Shown piece after piece: positions 19,497 through 29,004 of a stretch of 64,000 bases of DNA. This DNA comes from Thioclava atlantica (lineage in GTDB: Bacteria; Pseudomonadota; Alphaproteobacteria; Rhodobacterales; Rhodobacteraceae): contig NZ_AQRC01000004.1 in the NCBI RefSeq assembly GCF_000737065.1, positions 248,001 through 312,000 on the forward strand, in the 5' to 3' direction. The translations under genes were made by a program, and so were the position numbers. Within the stretch, counting starts at the first letter, position 1, and each line of letters opens with the position of its first letter. The notes under the pieces are model-generated. The model saw only the letters and a list, made by a program, of their open reading frames with translations, did not search any database and was not told where the DNA came from.

Positions 19497-19555
19497 GGGG
19501 CGCGGCCCCCTCGGGCTTCGCCCTCACCCCCGGGATATTTCGGTCAAGAGGAAGA
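19496..19555 (+). repeat. Dispersed hairpin-tail repeat, copy B1
   Basis: GGGGGCGCGGCCCCC hairpin at 19496-19510, then the CCCCCGGGATATTT core at 19527-19540 and the TCAAGAGGAAGA tail to 19555. It begins at the stop codon of the M20 gene and faces copy B2. Confidence 0.8.
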
Positions 19556-19568
19556 CAGGATCGCGCCC

Positions 19569-19627
19569 TTTCCTCTTGATCCAAATATCCCGGGGGGATC
19601 TCCGAAGGAGATGGGGGCAGCGCCCCC
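19569..19627 (-). repeat. Dispersed hairpin-tail repeat, copy B2 (inverted)
   Basis: Same element in the opposite orientation: tail and core at 19569-19597 and GGGGGCAGCGCCCCC hairpin at 19613-19627. Its tail lies about 14 bases from that of copy B1, so the two could fold into one long hairpin between the convergent M20 and panC genes, where it could act as a two-way terminator. Confidence 0.8.
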
Positions 19628-19638
19628 GCCCCGGCATC

Positions 19639-20478
19639 TCACACCGCGATATTGTCGATCAGGCGCACATCGCCCAGCCAGAGCGCGGCGAGCATCCGCA
19701 CGGGCTCGGAGAGGTCGGCGGCGGGGCGCAACCCCTCCACCGTGCGCAGTTCGAGATAGTCGATCGCACCGAAACCGGCCTCCGCCAGCGCGGCGCGCGC
19801 ATCGTTGAGGGCGGCCTCGGCGGGCAGTCCCTCGCGGATCCGCGCCGCGGCGCCCTGCATCACCTCGTGAAGCCGCGGCGCGATCGCGCGGTGCGCGTCG
19901 CTCAGGCGGACATTGCGCGAGGACATCGCGAGCCCGTCCGCCTCGCGGATCGTCGGGCAGCCGATGATCCGCACCGGGATGTTGAGATCGCGCACGAGCC
20001 GCTGGACCACCTGCAATTGCTGCCAGTCCTTCTCGCCGAAGAAGGCGCGCCCGGCCTGCGTCATCCCGAAGAGCTTGGAGCATACCGTCGCCACCCCGTC
20101 GAAATGCCCGGGGCGGAAGGCGCCTTCGAGCGGCTCGGTGATCCCGGTGATCGACACCGTCGTCGCGAAGCCGTCGGGATAGACCTCGTCGACGCCAGGC
20201 GCGAAGAGGACATCCACCCCCTCGGCCTCGAGAAGCGCGAGATCATGAGCCTCGTCGCGCGGATATTTCTCGAGATCGGCGGGGTTGTTGAACTGCATCG
20301 GGTTGACGAAGACGGTCACGATCACCCGGTCGGATTGCTCGCGCGCGGCGCGGGCCAGGCTCAGATGGCCGTCATGCAGCGCGCCCATCGTCGGCACCAC
20401 CCCGACGAGCATGCCCGACCGCTTCCACGCGGCGACCTTTTCGCGCAGCTCGGCCGCGGTGCGGATCACCTGCGTCAT
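19639..20478 (-). CDS. panC: Pantothenate synthetase
   Basis: Condenses pantoate with beta-alanine using ATP, last step of pantothenate biosynthesis. 279 aa. Nucleotidyltransferase HxGH motif in [13 protein letters not shown] near residue 30; [10 protein letters not shown] and the KMSKS-equivalent AMSSRN near 185. The ATG at 20478 overlaps the panB stop by 4 bases, so translation is coupled. The longer open frame running antisense through panB is not real. Confidence 0.96.
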   Translation of the reverse strand: MTQVIRTAAELREKVAAWKRSGMLVGVVPTMGALHDGHLSLARAAREQSDRVIVTVFVNPMQFNNPADLEKYPRDEAHDLALLEAEGVDVLFAPGVDEVYPDGFATTVSITGITEPLEGAFRPGHFDGVATVCSKLFGMTQAGRAFFGEKDWQQLQVVQRLVRDLNIPVRIIGCPTIREADGLAMSSRNVRLSDAHRAIAPRLHEVMQGAAARIREGLPAEAALNDARAALAEAGFGAIDYLELRTVEGLRPAADLSEPVRMLAALWLGDVRLIDNIAV

Positions 20479-21299
20479 TTCTTCACCTCGTCGGCGAAGC
20501 TGTGTTCCGTCGCGGGGAAGGACCGCTCGCGCACCTCTGCCGCGTAATCGGCGACCGCCGCCTCGGCGGCGCGGCCCAGCTCGCCGAAACGCTTGACGAA
20601 TTTCGGTTTGAAATCGGTAAAGAGGCCCAGCATGTCGTCGACAACCAGCACCTGTCCGTCGCATCCCGCGCCCGCGCCGATGCCGACGGTCGGGATCCCC
20701 ACCTCGGCGGTGATCCGGTCGGCCAGCCCTTGCGGTACCTTTTCGAGCACCACCGCAAAGGCGCCCGCTTCGGCCACCGCCTGGGCGTCGGCCATCAGCC
20801 GGGCGCCATCCTCGCCGCGGCCCTGCACCTTGTAGCCGCCCAGCGTGTTCACCGATTGCGGCGTGAGCCCGATATGCGCCATCACCGGGATGCCACGGGC
20901 GACAAGAAACGCGATCGTCTCGGCCATATGCACCCCGCCCTCGAGCTTCACCGCCCCCGCGCCGGTCTCGCCCATCAGGCGCGCCGCGTTGCGAAACGCC
21001 TGAGCGGGGCTCTCCTCGTAGGAGCCGAAGGGCATGTCGATCACCATGAGCGCGTTCGAAAGCCCGCGCGCGACCGCCTGACCGTGCAGGATCATCATCT
21101 CCATCGTGACGCCCAGCGTCGAGGGCAGCCCGTGCAGGACCATGCCCACCGAGTCGCCCACCAGCACGAGGTCGCAATGCGGATCGACCAGCTTCGCGAT
21201 CGGGGTGGTATAGGCGGTGAGGCAGACGATCGGAGCGCCCCCCTTCATCGCGAGAATGTCGGCGGGCATCTTCTGACGCGTCGTTCCGGTGGCGCTCAT
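20475..21299 (-). CDS. panB: 3-methyl-2-oxobutanoate hydroxymethyltransferase
   Basis: Adds a hydroxymethyl group from methylene-tetrahydrofolate to ketoisovalerate, first committed step to pantothenate. 274 aa, normal size. Landmarks: metal-binding [12 protein letters not shown] near residue 45, KLEGG near 117, and the closing [15 protein letters not shown] near 203. It forms a two-gene operon with panC downstream. Confidence 0.96.
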   Translation of the reverse strand: MSATGTTRQKMPADILAMKGGAPIVCLTAYTTPIAKLVDPHCDLVLVGDSVGMVLHGLPSTLGVTMEMMILHGQAVARGLSNALMVIDMPFGSYEESPAQAFRNAARLMGETGAGAVKLEGGVHMAETIAFLVARGIPVMAHIGLTPQSVNTLGGYKVQGRGEDGARLMADAQAVAEAGAFAVVLEKVPQGLADRITAEVGIPTVGIGAGAGCDGQVLVVDDMLGLFTDFKPKFVKRFGELGRAAEAAVADYAAEVRERSFPATEHSFADEVKK

Positions 21300-21417
21300 C
21301 GGGCATCCTCCTGATCTGCTTGGAGTGGACTCCTAGCTTCCCGAACGCCGCAAGGGAAGACAAGAATGCCGCAACGCGGCGGCATCAGGGATGTATGCAG
21401 CCGGGCCTTCCGGCACG

Positions 21418-21446
21418 AAAAACGGCGCGGGATCATCCCCCGCGCC
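21418..21446 (-). terminator. Intrinsic terminator after the L,D-transpeptidase gene
   Basis: On the minus strand an 8-bp stem GGCGCGGG / CCCGCGCC with a 7-base loop is followed by a G and a run of T residues, 27 bases beyond the transpeptidase stop. A second smaller hairpin (ATGCCGC / GCGGCAT) follows further on, before panB. Confidence 0.8.
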
Positions 21447-21473
21447 GCGCAATTCTGCGAACCGAGCCGGCCC

Positions 21474-22415
21474 TTAGTTGGTGGCGGTGGCGCCGCCCGG
21501 GCAGGGGCCGGAACCCGGATAACCGCAATCCTTCGAGCTGGCATTCTCGCCCGAGGCACCGACCTCTTCAGCCATCGCGACCGAGGCCGCGTGCTGTTCC
21601 TGCTCGACCTTGTTCTGGTCGGGGATCATCCCCGCCTTCCAGGCGGCTTCATCCTCGTTGATCGCGACCTGGTTATAGGCCGAAACCACGTAACCCGAGT
21701 GAAGCTGCACCACCGGCCCCTCGAATTTGAGGCTTTCCTCGCGGGTCCGGACCTTCACCTGCGTCCCCTTCGGCACCTTGCTGAAGAGATCGATGATGTC
21801 CTGGTTGAAGAGGCGAATGCAGCCCGCCGAGGTTGCCCGGCCGATCGAGGACGGGTCCATCGTGCCGTGGATCCGGTAATAGGTGTCCCGCCCGTTCTCG
21901 TAGAGATAGAGCGCGCGCGCACCCAGCGGGTTGTCGAGACCGCCCGGCAGGCCGTCCTTGAGCGGACCGTAGACCTCGGGGTCTTCCTTGATCATGTTGT
22001 TGGTCGGACGCCAGCTCGGATATTCCTGCTTGCGTTCGATCGTCGCATCGCCCGAGAAGCCCTTGCCCTCACGGCCGACCGCCACGCCATAGCGCTCGGC
22101 CTTGCCCGGCTCGGTGATGTAATAGAGGAAACGCGCATAGGGATCGACGACGATCGTGCCGACCGCCTCGGGGCCGTAATAGGGCACGATCTGCCGGCGA
22201 TTGCGCTCGACGAGGTATTTCGGGTTGACCGCCGGGATCTCCTTCCCGTCATCCTCGCGCGACTGGTAATGCGCGGGCACGGCCTTGGAGGATTGGGTCG
22301 GTTGCGGCGCGGCATAGCTATGCGGCTCGCTCGCACAGGCGGCCAGAAGCCCGGCGACGCCAAGCAGAATCACGGGACGAATCGCTCGCTTGCGTGTGAT
22401 AGAACTCACGGTCAC
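21474..22415 (-). CDS. L,D-transpeptidase (YkuD) lipoprotein
   Basis: Cell-wall crosslinking enzyme of the YkuD fold, 313 aa. The N-terminus has a lipoprotein signal ending LLAAC at Cys27, so the protein should be anchored in the outer or inner membrane leaflet. Catalytic residues are visible as His183 in YRIHG and Cys199 in TSAGCIRL. The C-terminal 60 residues are glycine/alanine rich with two further cysteines (DCGYPGSGPCPGG). It could form 3-3 crosslinks or attach lipoproteins to the wall. Ended by the terminator at 21418-21446; divergent from the aldehyde dehydrogenase at 22616 across a 200-base control region. Confidence 0.9.
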   Translation of the reverse strand: MTVSSITRKRAIRPVILLGVAGLLAACASEPHSYAAPQPTQSSKAVPAHYQSREDDGKEIPAVNPKYLVERNRRQIVPYYGPEAVGTIVVDPYARFLYYITEPGKAERYGVAVGREGKGFSGDATIERKQEYPSWRPTNNMIKEDPEVYGPLKDGLPGGLDNPLGARALYLYENGRDTYYRIHGTMDPSSIGRATSAGCIRLFNQDIIDLFSKVPKGTQVKVRTREESLKFEGPVVQLHSGYVVSAYNQVAINEDEAAWKAGMIPDQNKVEQEQHAASVAMAEEVGASGENASSKDCGYPGSGPCPGGATATN

Positions 22416-22615
22416 TTGTAACTTCCTGTCTCTCTCATAAGGCGCCCCCGCGCCCGGTCTCGCTCTACCAAAGCACTAAATAGGGAAAAGTTCCCTCGGC
22501 TCACACTAACATGAATGTGAATGCATCCGTTCGGCGGAAAGCCGCCCCCCTTGACGCGGCGTGAAACCCGGCGGAGCTTGGCGCCGGACCCGACTTTTCC
22601 CGGAGAAAGCCCCGC

Positions 22616-24061
22616 ATGACCCTGCCCCTTTGGTTCGACCCGCAACAAATGCTGATCGGCGGCGAATGGCAAGCCGCAAATGAGACAGTTTCCGTCGAAA
22701 ACCCGTCAGATGGGCGGGAAATGGCGCAAATCGCCCGTGGCGGGCGCGGCGAGATCGATGCGGCGGTCGCGGCGGCGCGAAATGCGCTCGAGGGCGCATG
22801 GGGACGGATGAGCGCGGCGGAACGCGGCCGCATCCTGATGAGGATGTCGGCGCTCGTCACCGCGCGGGGCGAGGAGCTTGCCACGATCGAGGCGATGGAT
22901 GTGGGAAAACCGCTCAGTCAGGCCAGCGCCGACGTCGCCGCGCTCGCGCGTTATCTGGAATTCTACGGCGGCGCGGCGGACAAGGTGATGGGCCAGACCA
23001 TCCCCTATCTCGACGGCTATACCGCCTATACCCTGCGCGAACCGCATGGGGTCACCGCCCATATCGTGCCGTGGAACTACCCGATGCAGATCATCGGCCG
23101 CTCGGTCGGCGCGGCGCTCGCGATGGGCAATGCCACCGTGATCAAGCCGGCCGAGGAAGCCTCGCTCACCGCGCTCGCCTTCGCGCGGATCGCCGAGGAG
23201 GCGGGAATGCCGGCGGGCGCGGTCAATATCGTGCCCGGGCTGGGCGAGGAGGCCGGCGCCGCGCTCTCGGCCCATCCCGGCGTGAACCATATCTCCTTCA
23301 CCGGCTCGGTCGCGGTGGGGCAGCTCATCCAGGCGGCGGCGGCCGCGAACGTGGTCCCGGTCACGCTCGAGCTCGGCGGCAAGTCGCCCCAGCTCGTCTT
23401 CGCCGATGCCGATCTCGACCGCGCCCTGCCCTTCCTCGTCAATGCCGGGATCCAGAATGCAGGCCAGACCTGTTCGGCCGCCTCGCGCATCCTGGTCGCG
23501 CGCGAGCGCTATGACGAGGTGCTCGAGCGCATGGCCGCGCGCTACCGCGGGCTCGTGGTCGGTCCCGCGCTCGGCGATCGCGATCTCGGCCCGCTGATCT
23601 CGGCGCGGCAGAAGGAAATCGTCGAAGGGTATCTGCGCCTCGCCTCGGATCTTACCATCGCGGCGCAGGGCACGATCGCGGATGACGTCCCGGCGGCCGG
23701 ACATTACGTCGCCCCGACCCTGATCGGGGGCGGACATGCCGCGCATCGCCTCGCGCAGGAAGAGATCTTCGGCCCCGCCCAGATCGTGATCCCCTTCGAG
23801 GACGAGGAGGAGGCCGTCGCGATCGCCAACGGGACGGATTACGGGCTCGTGGCCTCGGTCTGGTCGGAGAATGCGTCGCGCGTGATGCGACTGGCGAAAC
23901 GCCTGCGCGCGGGCCAGGTCTTTCTCAACAATTACGGCGCGGGCGGCGGCGTCGAGCTGCCCTTCGGCGGCACCGGGAAATCGGGCCATGGCCGCGAGAA
24001 GGGCTTCGAGGCGCTCTATGGCTTCTCGAGCCTCAAGACCATCGCTGCCTGGCACGGATAG
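22616..24061 (+). CDS. NAD(P)-dependent aldehyde dehydrogenase
   Basis: Complete ALDH-superfamily enzyme, 481 aa, nearest in style to betaine- or gamma-aminobutyraldehyde dehydrogenases. Glu252 in LELGGKS and catalytic Cys286 in NAGQTCSAAS are present, as are the coenzyme lysine in VIKPAEEAS and the C-terminal ELPFGGTGKSGHGREKG. The substrate is not certain. It is followed by an SDR, a peptidase and a second ALDH on the same strand, so the stretch may be a catabolic group, but a repeat element separates it from the SDR. Confidence 0.85.
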   Translation: MTLPLWFDPQQMLIGGEWQAANETVSVENPSDGREMAQIARGGRGEIDAAVAAARNALEGAWGRMSAAERGRILMRMSALVTARGEELATIEAMDVGKPLSQASADVAALARYLEFYGGAADKVMGQTIPYLDGYTAYTLREPHGVTAHIVPWNYPMQIIGRSVGAALAMGNATVIKPAEEASLTALAFARIAEEAGMPAGAVNIVPGLGEEAGAALSAHPGVNHISFTGSVAVGQLIQAAAAANVVPVTLELGGKSPQLVFADADLDRALPFLVNAGIQNAGQTCSAASRILVARERYDEVLERMAARYRGLVVGPALGDRDLGPLISARQKEIVEGYLRLASDLTIAAQGTIADDVPAAGHYVAPTLIGGGHAAHRLAQEEIFGPAQIVIPFEDEEEAVAIANGTDYGLVASVWSENASRVMRLAKRLRAGQVFLNNYGAGGGVELPFGGTGKSGHGREKGFEALYGFSSLKTIAAWHG

Positions 24062-24078
24062 GATCTTCTCCCGCTCCG

Positions 24079-24123
24079 AAATACGCCGGGGGTGAGCGAG
24101 CAGGAAGAGGGGGCGGCGCCCCC
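24079..24123 (-). repeat. Dispersed hairpin-tail repeat, copy C (degenerate, inverted)
   Basis: GAAATACGCCGGGGG stands where other inverted copies have the AAATATCCCGGGGG core, followed by GGGGGCGGCGCCCCC at 24109-24123. It is the most diverged copy. It lies in the 112-base gap between the aldehyde dehydrogenase and the SDR gene. Confidence 0.55.
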
Positions 24124-24173
24124 TTGCGCCTGCCCGCGCATCTGCCAGAGTGCGCTCCGGGGGGAAGATAGCG

Positions 24174-24914
24174 ATGAGACTTCAGGACAAGACCGCGATC
24201 GTCACCGGGGCGGGTTCGGGCTTCGGCGCGGGCATCGCTCGCCGCTTCGCCGCCGAAGGCGCGCGCATCATGGTGGCCGATCTGAACGACAAGGCCGCCC
24301 GGGCGGTGGCGGAAGAGATCGGCGGGATCGCCTGCCGAGTCGATGTCAGTAGCGACGCGGAGGTCGCCGCGATGGCGCAGGCCGCGATGGAGGCCTTCGG
24401 GCGCATCGACATCCTCGTCAACAATGCCGGCACGACGCATCTGCCGAAACCGATGGAAGAGGTGACCGAGGAGGAGTTCGACCGCGTGATGGCGGTGAAC
24501 GCGAAATCGGTCTATCTCACCGCGCGCCATATCGTGCCGGTGATGAAGCGCCAGGGCGCGGGGGCGATCCTCAACGTCGCGTCGACCGCGGGGGTGAGCC
24601 CCCGGCCCCGGCTCAACTGGTACAATGCCTCGAAGGGGTGGATGATCACCGCGACCCGGGCGATGGCGGTGGAGCTCGCCCCCGAGGGCATCCGCGTCAA
24701 TGCGATCAACCCGGTTGCGGGCGAGACCCCGCTTCTGAAGAATTTCATGGGCGAGGATACGCCCGAGATCCGCGCGAAATTCCTCGCCACGATCCCGCTC
24801 GGCCGTTTCTCGACCCCCGAGGACATGGCCAATGCAGCCTTGTTCCTGTGCTCGGACGAGGCCAGCATGATCACCGGCGTCGCGATGGAGGTCGATGGCG
24901 GGCGCTGCATCTGA
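24174..24914 (+). CDS. Short-chain dehydrogenase/reductase
   Basis: Classical SDR, 246 aa, NAD(P)-dependent oxidoreductase of 3-oxoacyl or secondary alcohol type. Cofactor motif TGAGSGFG at residues 11-18, NNAG at 83-86, catalytic Ser137, Tyr150 and Lys154, and the closing MEVDGGRCI. An acidic Asp36 after the second strand (VADLND) suggests NAD(H) preference. The start at 24174 follows GGGGGGAAG. The substrate is unknown. Confidence 0.85.
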   Translation: MRLQDKTAIVTGAGSGFGAGIARRFAAEGARIMVADLNDKAARAVAEEIGGIACRVDVSSDAEVAAMAQAAMEAFGRIDILVNNAGTTHLPKPMEEVTEEEFDRVMAVNAKSVYLTARHIVPVMKRQGAGAILNVASTAGVSPRPRLNWYNASKGWMITATRAMAVELAPEGIRVNAINPVAGETPLLKNFMGEDTPEIRAKFLATIPLGRFSTPEDMANAALFLCSDEASMITGVAMEVDGGRCI

Positions 24915-24922
24915 ACTTGGGA

Positions 24923-24980
24923 GGGGGCGCTGCCCCCCGTCCTTCGGAGGTCCCCCGGGATATTTGGATCAAGAGGAAGA
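24923..24980 (+). repeat. Dispersed hairpin-tail repeat, copy D
   Basis: GGGGGCGCTGCCCCC hairpin at 24923-24937 and a full core and tail at 24952-24980. The AAGAGGAAG tail ends exactly at the ATG of the P1 peptidase gene, so the element supplies that gene's ribosome binding site. Confidence 0.8.
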
Positions 24981-25990
24981 TGGTACCTGGCCCGAGAAAC
25001 CTGATCACCGATGTCGCGGGGCTGCGCGTGGGCAATGCCGAGGAGGCGGGCCTGCGCTCGGGCGTGAGCGTCCTCCTGGGCGAGCGCCCCTTCACCGCGG
25101 CGATTTCGGTGATGGGAGGCGCCCCGGGCACGCGCGAGACCGACCTGCTCGCCCCGGACCGTCTGGTGCAGGAGGTCGATGCGCTCGTTCTCTCGGGCGG
25201 CTCGGCCTTCGGGCTCGGGGCCTGCGACGGGGTGATGGCGGGGCTGCGGGCGCAGGGGCGCGGCTTCGCGGTGGGCGATCAGCGGGTGCCGATCGTGCCC
25301 GGCGCGATCCTCTTCGATCTGCTGAATGGCGGCGCGAAGGACTGGAGGGAAAATCCCTATCCCGGCCTCGGGCGCGCCGCGTTGCAGGCTGCAGCCGAGG
25401 ATTTCGCCCTCGGCTCGGCGGGGGCGGGTTCCGGAGCGATGACCGGCACGCTCAAGGGCGGGCTCGGCTCGGCCTCGGCGGTGCTCGAGAGCGGCTACAC
25501 GATCGGCGCTCTGGTCGCGGTCAATGCGCTCGGTTCGGTGACCGAACCCGGCGGCCCGCGCTTCTGGGCGGCGCCGTGGGAGCTGGGCGGCGAATTCGGC
25601 GGGTTGGGACCGGTCAGCCGGATCGCCCCGGACGCGGAACCCGAGCCCCTCAAGCGTCAGGGCGAGGCCACCACCATCGCGATCGTCGCGACCGACGCCG
25701 CGCTGAGCCAGGCTCAGGCGACCCGGCTCGCGACCGCAGCGCAGGACGGGATGGCGCGCGCGATCGTGCCCTCGCATAGTCTGCTCGACGGCGATCTCGT
25801 CTTCGCCGCGGCGACCGGCGAACGCCCGCTCGCCGACCCCGTCCGCGATATTTTCCAGCTTGGCCATGCCGCTGCCTGCACCCTTGCCCGTGCGATCGCC
25901 CGGGCCATCTATGAGGCGCAAGCGCGACCCGGCGATCCGCAACCCAGCTGGAAGACACTCTACCGACCGGCCGCGACCGGCCCGCTTTGA
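24980..25990 (+). CDS. P1 (S58/DmpA) family peptidase
   Basis: Ntn-hydrolase of the P1 family (DmpA, NylC, BapA relatives: aminopeptidase or amide-oligomer hydrolase), 336 aa. The family start is seen in [16 protein letters not shown], then [16 protein letters not shown] near 71-86 and KGGLGSAS near 159. The usual self-cleavage site precedes the [10 protein letters not shown] block; here Thr231 follows Ala230 where I would expect Asn, so self-processing may be altered. The start at 24980 uses an AGAGG site provided by repeat copy D. A frame reading through upstream is simply open, not coding. Confidence 0.85.
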   Translation: MVPGPRNLITDVAGLRVGNAEEAGLRSGVSVLLGERPFTAAISVMGGAPGTRETDLLAPDRLVQEVDALVLSGGSAFGLGACDGVMAGLRAQGRGFAVGDQRVPIVPGAILFDLLNGGAKDWRENPYPGLGRAALQAAAEDFALGSAGAGSGAMTGTLKGGLGSASAVLESGYTIGALVAVNALGSVTEPGGPRFWAAPWELGGEFGGLGPVSRIAPDAEPEPLKRQGEATTIAIVATDAALSQAQATRLATAAQDGMARAIVPSHSLLDGDLVFAAATGERPLADPVRDIFQLGHAAACTLARAIARAIYEAQARPGDPQPSWKTLYRPAATGPL

Positions 25991-26027
25991 GAGGGCGACC
26001 CTATCGCCCAAGACACCGGAGGACCCC

Positions 26028-27506
26028 ATGCTCGACGACAAGACCGATCTCAAATCCATCCTCAAGGACCCCTCGCTGCTGGCGACCAAGGCCTTCGTCG
26101 CGGGGGAGTGGGTCGATGCCGATGACGGCTCCGCCTTCGACGTGACGAACCCCGCGCGCGGCGACGTGATCTGCACCGTGCCCGATCTGAGCCGCGCCGA
26201 GACCGCCCGCGCCATCGAGGCCGCCCGCATCGCGATGAAGGACTGGGCCGCGCGCACCGGCAAGGAACGTGCCGCGGTGCTGCGCAAATGGTTCGACCTG
26301 ATGATGGCGAACCAGGAGGACCTCGCGAAGATCCTCACCGCCGAGATGGGCAAGCCGCTGGCCGAGGCCAAGGGCGAGATCGCCTATGGCGCGGGCTTCA
26401 TCGAATGGTTCGGCGAGGAGGCCAAGCGCGTCTATGGCGAGACCATCCCCGGTCACCAGCGCGACAAGCGGATCACCGTGATCAAGCAGCCGGTGGGCGT
26501 CGTGGGCTCGATCACGCCGTGGAACTTCCCCAATGCGATGATCGCGCGCAAGGCGGGCCCGGCGCTCGCGGTGGGCTGCGGCTTCGTCTGCCGCCCGGCC
26601 TCCGAGACGCCGCTCTCGGCGCTCGCGATGGCGGTTCTGGGGGAACGCGCGGGCCTGCCCAAGGGAATCCTGTCGGTGATCACCTCGTCGAAAGCCTCCG
26701 ATATCGGCAAGGAATTCTGCGAGAATCACACCGTGCGCAAACTGACCTTCACCGGCTCGACCGAGGTCGGGCGGATCCTTCTGCGTCAGGCCGCCGATCA
26801 GGTGATGAAATGTTCGATGGAGCTTGGCGGCAACGCCCCCTTCATCGTCTTCGACGACGCCGATCTCGATGCCGCGGTCGAAGGCGCGATGGCCTCGAAG
26901 TTCCGCAACAACGGCCAGACCTGCGTCTGCGCGAACCGGATCTACGTTCAGGCCGGGGTCTATGACGCCTTCGCCGAGAAGCTCGCGCAGACGGTCGCGA
27001 AGCTGAAGGTCGGCGACGGGCTCGAGGCGGGCACCGAAGCCGGGCCGCTGATCAACGAGGAGGCCGTCGAGAAGGTGCAGGAGCATATCAAGGACGTCGT
27101 CGAGGGCGGAGGCGCGGTCGTCACCGGCGGCAAGCGCCACGAGATCGGCGGCACCTTCTTCGAGCCGACCGTGCTGACCGGCGTCACCCAAGACATGAAG
27201 GTCTCGACCGAGGAAACCTTCGGTCCGGTCGCGCCTTTGTTCAGGTTCGACACCGAAGAGGAAGCGATCGAGAAGGCCAATGCGACGATCTTCGGGCTCG
27301 CCTCCTATTTCTACGCCCGCGACGTGGGCCGCATCACCCGGGTGCAGGAAGGGCTCGAATACGGGATCGTCGGCGTCAATACCGGCATCATCTCGACCGA
27401 AGTCGCGCCTTTCGGCGGGGTGAAGCAATCGGGGCTGGGCCGTGAAGGCTCGAGCCACGGGATCGACGACTATCTCGAGCTGAAATATATCTGCCTCTCG
27501 GTCTGA
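26028..27506 (+). CDS. gabD: NAD(P)-dependent succinate-semialdehyde dehydrogenase
   Basis: Oxidises succinate semialdehyde to succinate in 4-aminobutyrate breakdown. 492 aa, full ALDH with Glu265 in MELGGNAP and Cys299 in [11 protein letters not shown], the latter with the extra nearby Cys301 typical of GabD redox switching. The coenzyme-binding Lys common in ALDHs is Arg189 here ([11 protein letters not shown]). The ATG at 26028 has CCGGAGGA. It follows the peptidase gene by 37 bases; no GABA transaminase is nearby, so the exact semialdehyde is inferred from overall family resemblance. Confidence 0.88.
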   Translation: MLDDKTDLKSILKDPSLLATKAFVAGEWVDADDGSAFDVTNPARGDVICTVPDLSRAETARAIEAARIAMKDWAARTGKERAAVLRKWFDLMMANQEDLAKILTAEMGKPLAEAKGEIAYGAGFIEWFGEEAKRVYGETIPGHQRDKRITVIKQPVGVVGSITPWNFPNAMIARKAGPALAVGCGFVCRPASETPLSALAMAVLGERAGLPKGILSVITSSKASDIGKEFCENHTVRKLTFTGSTEVGRILLRQAADQVMKCSMELGGNAPFIVFDDADLDAAVEGAMASKFRNNGQTCVCANRIYVQAGVYDAFAEKLAQTVAKLKVGDGLEAGTEAGPLINEEAVEKVQEHIKDVVEGGGAVVTGGKRHEIGGTFFEPTVLTGVTQDMKVSTEETFGPVAPLFRFDTEEEAIEKANATIFGLASYFYARDVGRITRVQEGLEYGIVGVNTGIISTEVAPFGGVKQSGLGREGSSHGIDDYLELKYICLSV

Positions 27507-27520
27507 GGCGGATATCGCGG

Positions 27521-27546
27521 GGGCGGGCAAATGTCCGCCCTCTCTT
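27521..27546 (+). terminator. Probable terminator after gabD
   Basis: Eight-base stem GGGCGGGC / GTCCGCCC with one G-T pair and an AAAT loop, followed by TCTCTT rather than a pure T run. Confidence 0.5.
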
Positions 27547-27600
27547 CCCTCGCGCCCCCGCCCTGCCTATCTTGAGTGCGAGGCAGAGAGGAACGGGCAT

Positions 27601-29004
27601 TTGGGCATTTCCGACATCGCGGACGGGATCACACGCGGGATCGAGGACCTTGGCGCCTCGGTTTCGGAGGCGCTGTTCGAACCGGTGATCCGGCTCGGCG
27701 TGACGGGGCTGTCGCGCGCAGGCAAGACCGTGTTCATCACCTCGCTGGTGGCCAACCTGCTGGACCGGGGGCGGATGCCGGCGCTGAGCGGGGCCTCCGA
27801 CATCACCGCCGCCTTCCTCCAGCCGCAGCCCGACGACACGGTGCCGCGCTTCGATTACGAGAGCCATCTCGCAGCGCTCACCGGTCCCGCGCCGCATTGG
27901 CCCGAGGGCACGCGCGCGGTCTCGGAACTGCGGCTCTCGTTCCGGATCCAGCCGCGCGGAATACTGGGTGCAGTGCGGGGGCCTCGCGTGGTCCATCTCG
28001 ACATCGTCGATTACCCGGGCGAATGGTTACTCGACCTCGGCCTGATGGAGAAAAGCTATTCCGAATGGTCCGAAGAGGCACTCGCCCGCCTGCCCCGGCG
28101 CCCGCAAGGCGCGGATTACCTCGCGCAGGCCCGGGCGGCCGAGGGAACAGCGGAATTCTCGGAACCCGTCGCCAAGGCGCTGGCGGCCGGGTTCACCGGT
28201 TATCTCGAGGCCGCGCGCGCTGCGGGCTTCTCCGACTGCACGCCGGGCCGCTTCCTGCTGCCCGGCGAAATGGCGGGTTCCCCGGCTCTGACCTTCGCGC
28301 CGCTGCCAGCAGGCGAGGCGCCGCGCGGCTCGCTCCGGCGCGAGATGGAGCGCCGCTACGACGCCTATAAGCGCGAGGTCGTCAAACCCTTCTTCCGCGA
28401 CCATTTCGCCAAGATCGACCGGCAGGTCGTGCTCGTCGATGTGCTCGGGGCGATCCATGCGGGCCCCGCCGCGCTGGACGATCTGCGCCAGTCGATGGCC
28501 GATATCCTTGCCGCCTTCCGCCCCGGCCGGGCGGGCTGGCTGACCTCGCTTCTGGGGGCCAGGCGGGTCGAGCGCATCCTTTTCGCCGCGACCAAGGCCG
28601 ACCATCTGCATCACAGCCAGCACGCGCGGCTCACCGCGATCACCGGGGCGCTCCTGCGCGAGGCCAGGGACCGCGCCGATTTCGCGGGCGCGAGAACGCT
28701 CGCGCTCTCGATCGCCGCGCTGCGCTGCACCACCGAGGAAATGCTTGCCCATGAAGGCGCGGACCTGCCCGCGATACGCGGCCGTCTCGAGAGCGGCAAA
28801 TCGGTCGCGCTCTATCCCGGCGACTTGCCCGGGGATCCCGCGCAGCTTCTGGCACCGGCCGCACGCGGCGCCGATCGCTGGCTGGACGAGGATTATTCGA
28901 TCATGAATTTCGTCCCCGCCCCGGTGATCCTCAGACCCGGCGAGGGTCCGCCCCATATCCGGCTCGACCGCGCGGCCGATTTCCTGATCGGGGACAAGCT
29001 ATGA
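27601..29004 (+). CDS. YcjX-like P-loop GTPase (DUF463)
   Basis: Predicted GTP-binding protein of the YcjX family, 467 aa, of unclear role, tied to envelope stress in enterobacteria. Walker A GLSRAGKT at residues 36-43, then the conserved FDYESHLAAL and IVDYPGEWLLDL (switch/Walker B region) and FAATKADHLHHSQH. The start is a TTG at 27601, 8 bases after GAGAGG; no better start exists in frame. It overlaps ycjF by 4 bases, the universal pairing for this family. Confidence 0.85.
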   Translation: MGISDIADGITRGIEDLGASVSEALFEPVIRLGVTGLSRAGKTVFITSLVANLLDRGRMPALSGASDITAAFLQPQPDDTVPRFDYESHLAALTGPAPHWPEGTRAVSELRLSFRIQPRGILGAVRGPRVVHLDIVDYPGEWLLDLGLMEKSYSEWSEEALARLPRRPQGADYLAQARAAEGTAEFSEPVAKALAAGFTGYLEAARAAGFSDCTPGRFLLPGEMAGSPALTFAPLPAGEAPRGSLRREMERRYDAYKREVVKPFFRDHFAKIDRQVVLVDVLGAIHAGPAALDDLRQSMADILAAFRPGRAGWLTSLLGARRVERILFAATKADHLHHSQHARLTAITGALLREARDRADFAGARTLALSIAALRCTTEEMLAHEGADLPAIRGRLESGKSVALYPGDLPGDPAQLLAPAARGADRWLDEDYSIMNFVPAPVILRPGEGPPHIRLDRAADFLIGDKL

